Origin: Oerskovia enterophila
GTDB taxonomy: Bacteria > Actinomycetota > Actinomycetes > Actinomycetales > Cellulomonadaceae
DNA: 38,018 nucleotides
NCBI RefSeq assembly: GCF_001692445.1
Contig: NZ_MAQA01000046.1
Coordinates: forward strand, 1 to 38,018
Reading direction: 5' to 3'
Of this stretch, positions 8,065 through 18,300 are shown piece after piece. The first letter of the stretch is position 1. Every line of letters begins with the position of its first letter. The translations under genes were made by a program, and so were the position numbers. Below the pieces are notes generated by a model that saw nothing but the letters and a program-made list of their open reading frames with translations, had not been told where the DNA came from and made no database searches.

Positions 8065-10134
8065 ATGACACGAACGCACCTCCGGCCAGCCCTCCCCCTC
8101 GGGGGACGAGCGCGGACCCGATCCCCCCTGACCTCGCTCACCGCGCTCACCGTCGCACTCGGCCTCGTGGTCGGCACCGCGGCCGGCGCGTCCGCCCATG
8201 GCCGCGACCCGCGCCCCCCGAGCCCCGTCGCGACCCGAGCGGCACTCGCCCCGGACCTCGTCGCGGGCCGCGGCGCGGACCTCGGGATCGTCGAGCAGGA
8301 GGCCGAGTCGGCCGTCACGGACGGCGCCGTCCTCACCCCCGACCGGACCGCCTACACGCTCGCGTCCGAGGCCTCGGGACGCTCGGGCGTCCGGCTCATA
8401 CCGGGCCAGTACGTCGAGTTCACGCTGCCGAAGGCCGCCAACGCGCTGACCGTGCGGTACTCGATCCCGGACGCACCGGGCGGCGGCGGGATCACCGCTC
8501 CGCTCGCGGTGTCGGTCGACCGGGGCCCGAACCGGACCATGACGCTCACCTCGCAGTACTCGTGGCTCTACAACCAGTACCCGTTCACGAACGACCCGGA
8601 CGCGGACCTCCTGCACCCCGACTGGTGGATCACCGAGTGCGCGTGCGTCCCGGCCGCCACGACCCCCGCCCCCGAGATCACCAAGCCGTTCCGGCCGACG
8701 CACTTCTACGACGAGCAGCGCCTGCTCCTGACGAGGACCTACCCGGCCGGCTCGACCGTCCGGCTCACCGTTCCTGCCGGGAGCCAGGCCGCCTGGACCG
8801 TGATCGACCTGCTCGACTCGCAGGTCGTGGCCCCTCCGAAGCTCACGCTGCGCGCCGCGAACGTGCTCGCGTTCGGCGCCGACCCGTTCGGTCGCCGCGA
8901 CTCGGCCGCCGCGTTCGACAAGGCGATCGCGTTCGCGAAGAAGGCCAGGCTCCCCGTCTACGTCCCGCCGGGCACCTTCCAGGTGAACCGCCACATCATG
9001 GTCGACGACGTGACGATCCAGGGCGCGGGCAGCTGGTACACGATCGTCAAGGGCCGCGAGACGGCGCTCGCGACGCCCGCGCCCGACGGCTCGGTGCACA
9101 CGGGGGTGGGCTTCTACGGCAAGGACGCGGCGGACGGCGGGAGCCGCAACGTCCACCTGTCCGGGTTCACGATCGAGGGCGACGTCCGCGAGCGCATCGA
9201 CACCGACCAGGTGAACGGCGTGGGCGGGGCCATGAGCGACTCGACGATCGACGGGCTCTACATCCACCGGACCAAGGTGGGGCTGTGGTTCGACGGCCCC
9301 ATGGACAACCTGCGCGTCACGAACAACGTCATCACCGACCAGATCGCCGACGGTCTCAACTTCCACGGCGGCGTGACCGGCTCGGTCGTCTCGAACAACC
9401 TGGTCCGCAACACGGGCGACGACGGCCTGGCCATGTGGTCGGAGAAGCTCGCCAACGCGAACAACACGTTCGACCGGAACACGATCCAGTCCCCGACGCT
9501 CGCGAACGGGATCGCGGTCTACGGCGGCACCGACAACACCGTGTCGAGGAACCTGGTCGCCGACCCCGTCCGCGAGGGCAGCGCGCTCCACGTCGGGTCA
9601 CGGTTCGGCGCCGAGCCCTTCACGGGCAGCCTCCGGATCACGGACAACACGACCGTGCGGTCCGGGACGTACGAGCTCAACTGGAACATCGGGCTCGGTG
9701 CGATCTGGTTCTACGCGCTCGACCGCGACATCGACGCCGACGTCCAGGTCGTCGGCAACCACTTCCTCGACAGCACCTACAACGCGATCATGCTGGTCTC
9801 CGACTGGCCCGTGAAGGACCAGGTCGCGATCCGTGGCGTCCACTTCAAGGACACGCGGATCGACGGGACCGGCACCTCGGTCCTGAGCGCGCGGGTCGCG
9901 GGCTCGGCGACGTTCGAGAACGTCGACGCCCGGAACGTCGGGGCGGTCGGCATCAACAACTGCGGCTCGTTCAACTTCCCGGCGACGGGCTCCGAGTTCA
10001 CGGTGACCGACCTCGGCGGCAACGACGGGGGCGGGTCCACCGGCCCGTGGCTCGCGCCGTGGGAGCTGCCGAACACCATCACGTGCGACGACCGCCCCCC
10101 GGTCGTCGCACCCCCGGCGCCTTCGACCTGGTGA
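8065..10134 (+). CDS. Secreted GH87-type alpha-1,3-glucanase (mutanase/mycodextranase)
   Basis: A 689-residue secreted enzyme that should hydrolyse alpha-1,3-glucan, a polymer of fungal walls and dental plaque. The signal peptide (1-44) ends at GASA before HGRD. Residues of about 70-215 form a beta-sandwich, carbohydrate-module-like N-terminal region that includes CACVP. From about 265 to 660 there is a right-handed parallel beta-helix with pectate-lyase-like rungs (NNVITD, NNLVRNTGDDG, RNTIQS). Three aspartates fit the GH87 catalytic set: D429 (IADGLNFHGG), D452 and D453 (NTGDDGLAMWS). Their 23/24 spacing equals that of the characterised Bacillus and Paenibacillus enzymes as I recall it. The start was chosen at the signal peptide. 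No C-terminal binding module or anchor is seen, so it is probably released. Confidence 0.8.
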   Translation: MTRTHLRPALPLGGRARTRSPLTSLTALTVALGLVVGTAAGASAHGRDPRPPSPVATRAALAPDLVAGRGADLGIVEQEAESAVTDGAVLTPDRTAYTLASEASGRSGVRLIPGQYVEFTLPKAANALTVRYSIPDAPGGGGITAPLAVSVDRGPNRTMTLTSQYSWLYNQYPFTNDPDADLLHPDWWITECACVPAATTPAPEITKPFRPTHFYDEQRLLLTRTYPAGSTVRLTVPAGSQAAWTVIDLLDSQVVAPPKLTLRAANVLAFGADPFGRRDSAAAFDKAIAFAKKARLPVYVPPGTFQVNRHIMVDDVTIQGAGSWYTIVKGRETALATPAPDGSVHTGVGFYGKDAADGGSRNVHLSGFTIEGDVRERIDTDQVNGVGGAMSDSTIDGLYIHRTKVGLWFDGPMDNLRVTNNVITDQIADGLNFHGGVTGSVVSNNLVRNTGDDGLAMWSEKLANANNTFDRNTIQSPTLANGIAVYGGTDNTVSRNLVADPVREGSALHVGSRFGAEPFTGSLRITDNTTVRSGTYELNWNIGLGAIWFYALDRDIDADVQVVGNHFLDSTYNAIMLVSDWPVKDQVAIRGVHFKDTRIDGTGTSVLSARVAGSATFENVDARNVGAVGINNCGSFNFPATGSEFTVTDLGGNDGGGSTGPWLAPWELPNTITCDDRPPVVAPPAPSTW

Positions 10135-10214
10135 TGCCCGCGGGGTGCGCCGAGCCACGCGGCGAGGCGCACCCCGTGGTCGGGACCGCGACGGGCGGGA
10201 TGGACACCTGGGCT

Positions 10215-10242
10215 TCAATGAGTCAATACTATGATTCATTGA
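10215..10242. promoter_or_regulatory. Imperfect dyad overlapping a -10 box (candidate GntR operator)
   Basis: The arms are TCAATGA (10215-10221) and TCATTGA (10236-10242), with an inner TCA...TGA pair, giving a 28-nt dyad. TACTAT (10227-10232) or TATGAT (10230-10235) inside it can serve as the -10 element, so a bound repressor would cover the promoter. This AT-rich patch stands out in the GC-rich surroundings. The YtrA-type GntR regulator encoded in the downstream operon is the obvious candidate ligand; this is inference. Confidence 0.55.
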
Positions 10243-10261
10243 TCCAGTTGGAGGAGTGCCC

Positions 10262-11161
10262 ATGTTCGGTCCGCCCGTCGCCGCCCTGGCCGCGCTCTGC
10301 GCCGTCGCGGCCGCTGTGCTGATCCTGGCCGGCTCCGTCCGCGTCCGTCGGCACCCGACTCGCAAGGTGCTCGACGCCGCCCTGTCCCACGAGCGCACGA
10401 CCTCGGCCGTCGCGGGCCTGCTCGCGCTGCTCGTGATCGCCTACGTCCTCTCCCCCGTGGGCGCCGCGGACCTCACGAGCAGCACGCACACCCCCGGCCT
10501 GCTGCTCGCCGTCGCACCGCCCGCCACGGCCGTGCTCCTGCTCGCCGTCCGCGCCGTGGGCGAGCTGACCTGGCCCCGCACCCAGGGCGCGGTGCGGACC
10601 GCGGCCCTCTCTCGTCGCAGCGTCCGCTCCCTGGGCGAGTGGCGCCTGACGCTCTTCCTCGTGACCGTGGCGATCTCCGCCGTCGGGCTCGTGGTGTTCG
10701 GTCTGACCGCGGGCGAGGGCGGGCGCGCCGTCGACGCCCCCATCCAGGTCTCGCCCGACGGCTGGTCCACGGGGAGCTCGGGCCCGTACCCGGGCTGGCC
10801 CTACGGGGTGCCGCTGCTCGTCGCGCTGGCCGTCGTGACCCTCGCGACGCTGGGCGTCCTCAAGCTGGTCTCGCGCCGCTCGGTCGTGAGCGGAGCGACC
10901 GCCGCCGAGGACGACGCGCTGCGCCGCCTCAGCGCCGCGCACGTGCTCGCGGGCGTGCAGCTCCTCGTCGGGCTGGGCACGGCCGCGGTCATGCTCCTCG
11001 CGTCCCTCGCCCTGTTCTCGGCGGACCGCAGCCCCGCCGCGTTCGTCGCCTTCGCGGTCGCCACGGCGATCGGGATCACCTCGGTCGTCGCGGGTCTCTC
11101 GGTGCTCGCGCGCCACCCCGCACCGGCCGCTCCCGCGGCGCCCCAGCCGTCCGCCGCATGA
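10262..11161 (+). CDS. Polytopic membrane protein, first gene of a GntR operon
   Basis: A 299-residue integral membrane protein with about seven hydrophobic helices (roughly 5-25, 46-66, 77-100, 125-147, 180-200, 228-252, 258-280) and a short extracytoplasmic loop after the fourth. I do not recognise a named family. The ATG at 10262 was chosen over a GTG at 10256 because GGAGGA (10250-10255) then sits six bases upstream. Its last codons overlap the next gene (ATGA). Membrane proteins paired with YtrA-type GntR regulators are common in actinobacteria and Firmicutes and are usually induced by envelope stress or cell-wall antibiotics; that role is inferred from context only. Confidence 0.75.
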   Translation: MFGPPVAALAALCAVAAAVLILAGSVRVRRHPTRKVLDAALSHERTTSAVAGLLALLVIAYVLSPVGAADLTSSTHTPGLLLAVAPPATAVLLLAVRAVGELTWPRTQGAVRTAALSRRSVRSLGEWRLTLFLVTVAISAVGLVVFGLTAGEGGRAVDAPIQVSPDGWSTGSSGPYPGWPYGVPLLVALAVVTLATLGVLKLVSRRSVVSGATAAEDDALRRLSAAHVLAGVQLLVGLGTAAVMLLASLALFSADRSPAAFVAFAVATAIGITSVVAGLSVLARHPAPAAPAAPQPSAA

Positions 11162-11550
11162 AGACCCTCACGGTCGACCTCGAAGGACCCGTCCCCGTCT
11201 ACGAGCAGATCCGCAGCCAGATCACCGCGCTCGTCTCGCTCGGGGCCCTGACCCCGGGCGACCGCCTGCCCTCGTCGCGCGACCTCGCGCGCGACCTGGG
11301 GATCTCGGTCGGGACGGTCCAGCGCGCCTACCGCGAGCTCGAGGCGACCGGGGCCGTCGTCTCGCGGCGACGCACGGGGACCGTGGTCGCCGTGCCCGAG
11401 CACGGCACCTCGGAGGCCGACCAGCGCTCGTTCGCCGCGCACGCGACCGAGCTCGTGGCCCACGGACGGGCGCTCGGCATGGAGGACTCCGTGATCCTCG
11501 ACGTCGTCACGGGCCTGCTCCAGCAGCACGACGGCCCCACCGGCGGCTGA
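11158..11550 (+). CDS. GntR-family regulator, short YtrA type
   Basis: A 130-residue DNA-binding protein made almost entirely of a GntR winged helix-turn-helix (about 10-78), with PVPVYEQIRSQI, DRLPSSRDLARDLGIS and GTVQRAYRELEATG typical of the family. It has only a short helical C-terminus (about 90-125) for dimerisation and lacks the large effector domain of FadR- or HutC-type members; this is the YtrA pattern. It starts inside the stop of the membrane-protein gene (4-base overlap, ATGA), so the pair is co-translated, and autoregulation through the dyad at 10215-10242 is likely. Confidence 0.88.
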   Translation: MKTLTVDLEGPVPVYEQIRSQITALVSLGALTPGDRLPSSRDLARDLGISVGTVQRAYRELEATGAVVSRRRTGTVVAVPEHGTSEADQRSFAAHATELVAHGRALGMEDSVILDVVTGLLQQHDGPTGG

Positions 11551-11573
11551 GCCCGTCTTCCCCGGCCGGGCTC
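11549..11573. terminator. Hairpin between convergent GntR and flavodoxin genes
   Basis: GAGCCCG (11549-11555) pairs with CGGGCTC (11567-11573), a 7-bp stem with an 11-nt loop starting in the GntR stop codon. It lies between two convergent genes and may terminate both. No T-run is present, which is usual at this GC content. Confidence 0.45.
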
Positions 11574-11606
11574 GGCTGCTGGTGGGGCCGTCCTGCACGC
11601 ACGGTC

Positions 11607-12173
11607 TCAGACCGTGAGCGGCGCCTTCGCGCGCAGCGCCGCGGCGATCGACTCGCCCCACACGTACGCCTGCTCCATGTGCCCGTCGACCAGCGGCCCC
11701 GCCGCGTCCTCGACGAGGAACGACTTGAGCGGGACGAGCATCTCGTAGCCCTTGCGGGTGATGATCCTGGCCGCGGCGCGCGACGCCGAGCTCGGGATCG
11801 CGCGACCCAGGGCGGTGCGCGTGTCGAACGTCGTGACCCAGCGCGGGCCGGTCCCCTCGGCGTGGTCGGGGAGCGCGACGCACCACTCGCGGAGCCCGAC
11901 GTTGCGGGCCGGCACCGTGCCGCCCGAGCGCTGGACGGCCTCGGCCCGGGTCCCCGGGCGGCTCATCGACATGGAGTGCGTCGGACCGCCCGCGACCACC
12001 AGGTCGACGTCGTCGAGGAGCGAGGGGTCCGCCACGGCGTCCGCGACGTCGACGACCTTGACGGGAACGCCCGTCGCCATGCCCGCGGCGATCTGGCGGG
12101 CGACCTTCTCACAGTTCCCGAACATCGACTCGTAGACGACGGCAGCAGTCAGGTTCTCTCCACGGTTCGTCAT
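11607..12173 (-). CDS. Flavodoxin-domain protein
   Basis: A 188-residue cytoplasmic protein with a flavodoxin fold. The FMN phosphate-binding loop is in VVYESMFGNCEKVA (about residues 12-25) and the flavin-ring loop in VVAGGPTHSMSMSRPG (about 60-75). Family members carry FMN and act as electron carriers or in redox stress; the partner is unknown. The start at 12173 is preferred over an in-frame start 186 nt upstream because that extension is Pro/Arg/Gly-rich, and GAGG lies eight bases before 12173. It is convergent with the GntR regulator. Confidence 0.78.
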   Translation of the reverse strand: MTNRGENLTAAVVYESMFGNCEKVARQIAAGMATGVPVKVVDVADAVADPSLLDDVDLVVAGGPTHSMSMSRPGTRAEAVQRSGGTVPARNVGLREWCVALPDHAEGTGPRWVTTFDTRTALGRAIPSSASRAAARIITRKGYEMLVPLKSFLVEDAAGPLVDGHMEQAYVWGESIAAALRAKAPLTV

Positions 12174-12313
12174 GCTCCCAGCCTCGCGTCCGCGGCCCGC
12201 CCCGGGCCACGGACGACGGTCCCGGGGGTCAGGGACTTTCGTCCCCCGCCCGACGGCGCCGCTCGCCCAGGGCGGGCCGCGCCGCTCTCCCAGGGCACCG
12301 CCGGGCACGACGA

Positions 12314-12347
12314 CGGGCGGGGCCCCCTCTCGGGAGCACCCCGCCCG
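12314..12347 (-). terminator. Candidate terminator of the giant surface-protein gene
   Basis: CGGGCGGGG (12314-12322) pairs with CCCCGCCCG (12339-12347), a 9-bp GC stem with a 16-nt loop, starting 33 bases beyond the stop codon in the direction of minus-strand transcription. It separates the surface-protein gene from the flavodoxin gene. Confidence 0.5.
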
Positions 12348-12379
12348 CCCGCACCGCACCCGCTACCGGGCGGACCCGA

Positions 12380-15300
12380 TCACTCGGGCGAGCGGCGCCG
12401 TCGGGCCCTGACGAGCACCAGGCCCAGGAGCGTCATGAGCAACGCCGCCGCGAGCACCGGACCCACCGTGGATCCCGTGGTCGCGAGCCACTCCCCGGGA
12501 GTCGTCGGGGGTGCGACCGGCGCCGGGGGCGGCGGCGTCCGGTGCTCGGTCGTCGCCGGCGGCGGCGTGAGCGGCGGCCCCACGGGGGGCGTCGCGGTAC
12601 CCGTCACGACGTTCTTCAGGACCGTCGCCGCCCCGACGCCTGCGTCGACCTTCACCTGGTAGGTGACCGTCACGGCCTGCCCCGGCCGCAGCGCCCCCGA
12701 CCACGTGAGCGCCGTCCCCTGGAGCGTCGCCCCGTCGACCGGAGCGTCCGCGACCGTGGCCTCGATCGACCCCTCGACGAACGTCGCGCCCGACAGGACC
12801 TTCACGAGGTCGTCGGACAGGACCACCGGGTCCAGGACCGTCGCACCCGTGTTGGTACCCGTGACCGTGTAGGTGATGGTCTGCCCGGCCTGGACCGTCG
12901 AGCCCGACGCCGGGTCGGAGGTCTTGGCGACCTCGAACCCGGGGACCGGGTTCTCGGTCGTGACCTCGGGCGGCGTGACGGGCGGACCCGTGGGCGGTGT
13001 CGCCTGCCCGCGCACGGTGTTCTCGACGAGAGCACCCGCGGCGTCCTCGGCGACCGTCACCTGATAGATGAGCGTCACGGCCTGGCGAGGCTGCAACGTC
13101 CCCGACCAGGTCAGCTCGGTCCCCGCCAGGGACGGCGCCGTGGCCGGCTGGCCGTCGACCGTCGCCGCGAGCGAACCCTCGACGAAGGTCGCGCTGTCCA
13201 GGACCTTGGACAGGTCGTCCGAGATCTCGACCGGCGCCAGGACCGTCGCCCCGGTGTTGGCCCCCGTCACGGTGTAGGTGATGGTCTGCCCGGGCCGGAC
13301 GTCGGCCCCCGACCCCGGGTCGGACACCTTGGTCAGCGCGAAACCGGGGGTCGGGTGCTGGACCAGGATCGGCGGGGGCGTGATCGGCGGACCCGTCGGA
13401 GGCGTGCCCTGACCGCTCGCACGGTTCCGGAGCGTCGTCCCCGCGGGGGCGTCCTGGTCGACCACCACCTGGTAGGTGAGCGTGACCGCGGCCCCCACGG
13501 GCAGCGCGCCCGTCCAGGTGAGGGTCGTGCCGTCGAGCGAAGGAGCCTCGACCGGCACCCCGCCGACCGTCGCGGCCGCCGAGCCATCCACGTACGCGGC
13601 GTGGTCCAGGACCGCGGACATGTCGTCCGTGACGACGACCGGGTCCAGGACCGTGGCCCCCGTGTTGGTGCCCGTGACCGTGTACGTGATGGTCTGCCCG
13701 GGCTGGACCGTCGACCCGTCGGCCGGGTCGGCCGTCTTGGCCACGACGAACCCCGGGACGGGGTGCTCGGTGGTGACCTCGGGCGGTGCGATCGGCGGCC
13801 CGACCGGGGGCGTGGCCGTCCCCGTGACCCGGTTCTGCACGAGCGCCCCTTCAGGGACGTCCGCGTTCACGAGCACCTGGTAGGTCAGGGTCGCCGTCTG
13901 CCCGACGCCGAGCTCGCCCTGCCAGGAGAGCGCGGCGCCCACGAGCGTCGGGGTCGTGGGCTGCGTGCCCTGGCTCCCGTCGCCCGTGATCGCGACCGTG
14001 GGCGAGCCCGCGACGAGCGTGGCCTTGTCGAGCGCCTTCGACAGGTCGTCGAGGAGCGTGACAGGACTCAGCGGCGTCGCACCCGTGTTGGTGCCCGTGA
14101 CCGTGTAGGTGATGACGGTTCCCGCGCGGACGGCGGTCCCGCTCGCCGGGTCGGAGGTCTTGGCGACCTCGAACCCGGGCACCGGGTGCTGCGTCGTGAC
14201 CTCGGGCGGGGTGATGGGCGGACCCGTGGGCGGGGTCGCCGTTCCCGAGGCGGCGTTCTTCACGAGCGCCCCCGGGGGGACGTCCGCGTCGACCGTCACC
14301 CGGTAGGTGACGACCACGACCTGCTGCGGCTGGAGCACGCCGGTCCACAGGAGCTCGGTCCCCGTCAGGGACGGCGCCGTGGCCGGCTGCCCGTCGATCG
14401 TCGCGGCGAGCGAACCCTCGACGAGCGCTGCGTCGTCCAGGACGTCCGAGAGGTCGTCCGAGATCGCGACGGGATCCAGGACCGTGGCGCCCGTGTTGGT
14501 GCCCGTCACGGTGTAGGTGATGGAGTCCCCGCCCTGGACGGACCGGCCGGAGACCGGGTCGGAGGCCTTGGCCAGCGAGAACCCGGGCACCGGGTGCTGC
14601 GTCGTGACCTCGGGCGGCGTGACCGGCGGCCCCGTCGGGGGCTGCGCTCCGGCGTCGACCGTGTTGAGGACCGTCGCACCGGCGGCGTCCTCGTCGACCG
14701 TGACCTGATAGGTGATCACGACGTCCTGCCCGACACCGAGCGCGCCCGACCAGGTGAGAGAGCTCCCCTGCAGGGTCGGCGCGGCTCCTCGGCTCGAGGT
14801 GATCGACCCGTCGACGAGCGTCGTGCTGTCGAGGACCTTCGAGAGGTCGTCGACGATCACGACCGGGTCGAGCGTGGTCGCTCCCGTGTTCGTCCCCGTG
14901 ATCGTGTAGGAGAGCGTGTCACCGGGCCGGACGTCGGAGCCCGAGGCCGGGTCGGCCGACTTGGCGACCGTGAACCCCGGGGTCGGGTGCTCGGTGACGA
15001 CGTCCGGAGGCGTGAGCGGCGGCTCCCCCGGAGGGGTCGCGCTCCCGGAGACGACGTTGCGGACGATCGCGCCGTCGTCGTGCGTCTCGTCGACGACGAC
15101 CTGGTAGGTGATGACGACCGACTCGTCGACCTGGAGCTGTCCCGTCCAGGTGAACCCGTCCGCGGTCAGGGCCGGTGAGCCGATGGACGCCTCGAGGCTG
15201 CCCTCGACGAGCGTGCCGTCGTCGAGCGCACCCGAGAGGTCGTCGGAGATGACGACCGGGTCGAGGAGCGTCTCGCCCGTGTTGGTGCCCGTCACGGTGT

Positions 15301-18300
15301 AGGTGATCGTGTCACCGCCGCGGACGGTGGTCCCCGACGCCGGGTCCGACGTCTTGGTCAGGGCGAACCCGGGGGTCGGGTGCTGGGTCTCGACCGGGGG
15401 CGGGACGATCGGCGGCCCCGTGGGCGGCGTGGCGGTGCCTGTCGCGACGTTGTGCAGGACCGATCCTGCCGGGGCGTCGGTGTCGACCGTGACGGTGTAC
15501 TGGATGACGACCTGCTGGCCGAGGTTCAGCACGCCCTCCCACCGGAGCGTCGTCCCGGTGAGCTCCGGCACGACGCCGATGTTCGAGGTGATCGACCCGG
15601 GGACCAGGTCGGCATGATCGAGCACGGCCGCCAGGTCGTCCGTGACGACGACGGGGTCCAGGACCGTGGCACCGGTGTTCGTGCCGCGCAGCGTGTAGGT
15701 GACGGTGTCACCGGGAGACACCGTGGTCCCGGACACCGGGTCCGAGCTCTTCTCGAGCGTGAAGCCGGGCACCCTGTGCTCGGTCACGACCGGCGGAGGG
15801 ACGATCGGCGGTCCTGTGGGCGGCTGGCCGGAGCCCGTCACGGTGTTCTGCACGATCGTTCCCGCGGCGACGTCGAGGTCGACGATCACCTGGTAGCCGA
15901 CCGTGACCTTCTGGCCCGGGGCGAGCGCGCCGGTCCACGTGAGCGTGGTCCCGTCCAGCACGGGGAGGTCGCCGGCCGTGGACGTGATCGAGGCGGGGAC
16001 GAGGGTCGCGTGCCCGAGCACGGCCGAGAGGTCGTCGGTGAGGGTCGCGGGGTCAAGCGTCGTCGCCCCCGTGTTCTCCCCGGTGAGGGTGTAGGTGATG
16101 GACTCGCCGCCCCGGATCGTCGACCCGGCGGTCGGCTCCGAGGACTTGGAGATCACGAAGCCGGGGATCGGGTGCTCGGTCTCGACCGCCGGAGGGGTCA
16201 GCGGCGGACCGGTCGGCGGGGTCGCGGAGCCGTCGGCCACGTTGTGCAGGAGAGTCCCGGCCGGCGCGTCGGCATCGACCCGCACCGCGTACGTGAGGAC
16301 GACCGACTCGCCGGGCTGCAGCGTCCCGGTCCAGGTCAGGGTCGTCCCCGAGACCTCGGGTGCCGTACCCAGCGAGGCGCTGGGGGTTCCCTCGACCGCA
16401 GCGCGGTCCAGGACCGCGGACAGGTCGTCGGTGATCTCGACGGGATCCAGGACGGTGTCGCCGGTGTTGGTGCCGGTCACGGTGTACGTGACGAGGTCAC
16501 CGGCCGCGACCCTGCTGCCCGACGCGGGGTCGGAGCTCTTCGTCAGAGCGAACCCCGGGACGGGGTGCTGGGTCTCGACGGCCGGCGGGGTGATCGGGGG
16601 CCCGGTCGGAGGCTGGGCGGTGCCGGTCACGACGTTGTGGAGCAGACCGCCCGTGAGGCCGTCGGCGACCGTGACGGCGTAGGTCAGGACGACCTCCTGG
16701 CCGACGTCGAGCGCACCGGTCCAGGTGAGCGTGGTGCCGCTGAGGACCGGGGCTGCGACGGCCGCGCCGTCGACCTCGGCCGTGACGGCGCCGAGGCTCC
16801 CGAGCGGGAGGACCCGGCCGAGGTCGTCCGAGAGGACGACCGGGTCCAGACGGGTCGCCCCCGTGTTGGTGCCCGTGACCGTGTAGGTGATGGTGTCGCC
16901 CGGTCGGACGTCGGTCCCGGACGCGGGGTCCGCGGTCTTGGAGACCTCGAAGCCCGGGATCGGGTGGGTCGTCACGACGGGCGGCGGCGTGATCGCCGGC
17001 CCCGTCGGGGGCTGGGCGGTCGAGGTCGCGCTGTTGTCGAGGGTCTCGCCCTGGGTGCCGGCATCGACTGTGACCCGGTAGCTGACGACGACCGTCTGTC
17101 CTTCGGCCAGGTCGCCGGTCCAGCTGAACGAAGAGCCGACCAGCGCCAGCGGCACGGGGGCTCCCCCGTCGATCGACGCCGCGAGCGAGCCGGCGACGTA
17201 GGTCGCGTCGTCGAGCACGTCGGCGAGGTCGTCGGCGATCGTCACGGTCAGCGGGGTGTCGCCGCTGTTGCGACCCGTGAGGGAGTACGTGACGGTGTCG
17301 CCGGGCTGCACCGAGGATCCCGAGACCGGGTCGGCGGTCTTGGTGAACTGGTAGCCGGGGACGTCGTGCACCGTGGTGCCGCAGGTGCCCGGCTCGCACG
17401 TCGTCGGAGGGTTCGGCGGCTCGGGGGGCGTGTGCGTGAACGCCACGTTGCGCAGCTCGCCGTCGCCGCTCCCGACGGCCTTGACCGTCGCCGTGTAGGT
17501 GGTCGCGACCGACGTCGTCGACAGCGGGATGTCGGTGCCCGTCCAGGTCCAGGCGTCCCCCGTGACCGTCGTCGAGCTGCCCGAGGCAGGCGCGGACACG
17601 AGGTCGTCGAGCGGCACGTCGGCGTCGTCACGGACCGAGCTCACCGAGTCGGAGTAGCGCCCCGACCACGTCGTCGCCTCGAGGGCGTCGGTGACCTCCT
17701 CCGGGTGGGCGTAGTCGACCGGGCTGGTCGTGACGGTGTAGCGGATCTCGTCCCCGGGGTTGACGATCGAGCCCGTCGCGGGGTCCGAGGACTTGGCGAG
17801 CAGGAAGCCGGGGTGGTCGGAGGTCGTGGTGATCGCGGTGTCGGCGTAGGCCCAGTTGTCGATCGCGCGGTTGTTGCCCCAGGTGCCGCCGTTCGTGGTG
17901 TCCGTGGGAGGCGGGTTGATCCCGAAGATGGTGTTGGTCGGGCAGGTGCCGACGCCCCAGGCGTGGACGCCCGCGCTGCTCGGGAGACCGCCGAGCGCCT
18001 GGACGACGGGCGTCGTCGAGCACCGGACGTTCGCGCGCGGGTCGTTCTGCACGTCGGTGACGGGCGTGTCGTTCCAGAAGAGCCGGACGTCGTTCTGCGG
18101 GGGGCCGTTGATGCGGTTGACCGCGATGCCCCCGTTGAAGATCTCGATGTCCTCGTCGACGAAGTGGATCTCTCCCACGCGGTCGATCTCCACCCGGAAC
18201 GCCAGGGGTCTGCTCGTGGGGATCACGGCACCCGAGGCGTCGAGGCCGTCGAAGGCGACGGACTGCGGCGCGTCGAGCGCCGCGACGGGGAACACCCGGT

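Noticed and set aside
12542-15178. Open frame on the plus strand within the repeat array
   Set aside because: Antisense shadow; its apparent repeats merely mirror the coding repeats.
12545-17806. Regularly spaced repeats that might suggest a CRISPR or satellite array
   Set aside because: Period of about 400 bp, open reading frame throughout and conserved protein motifs: these are protein domain repeats.
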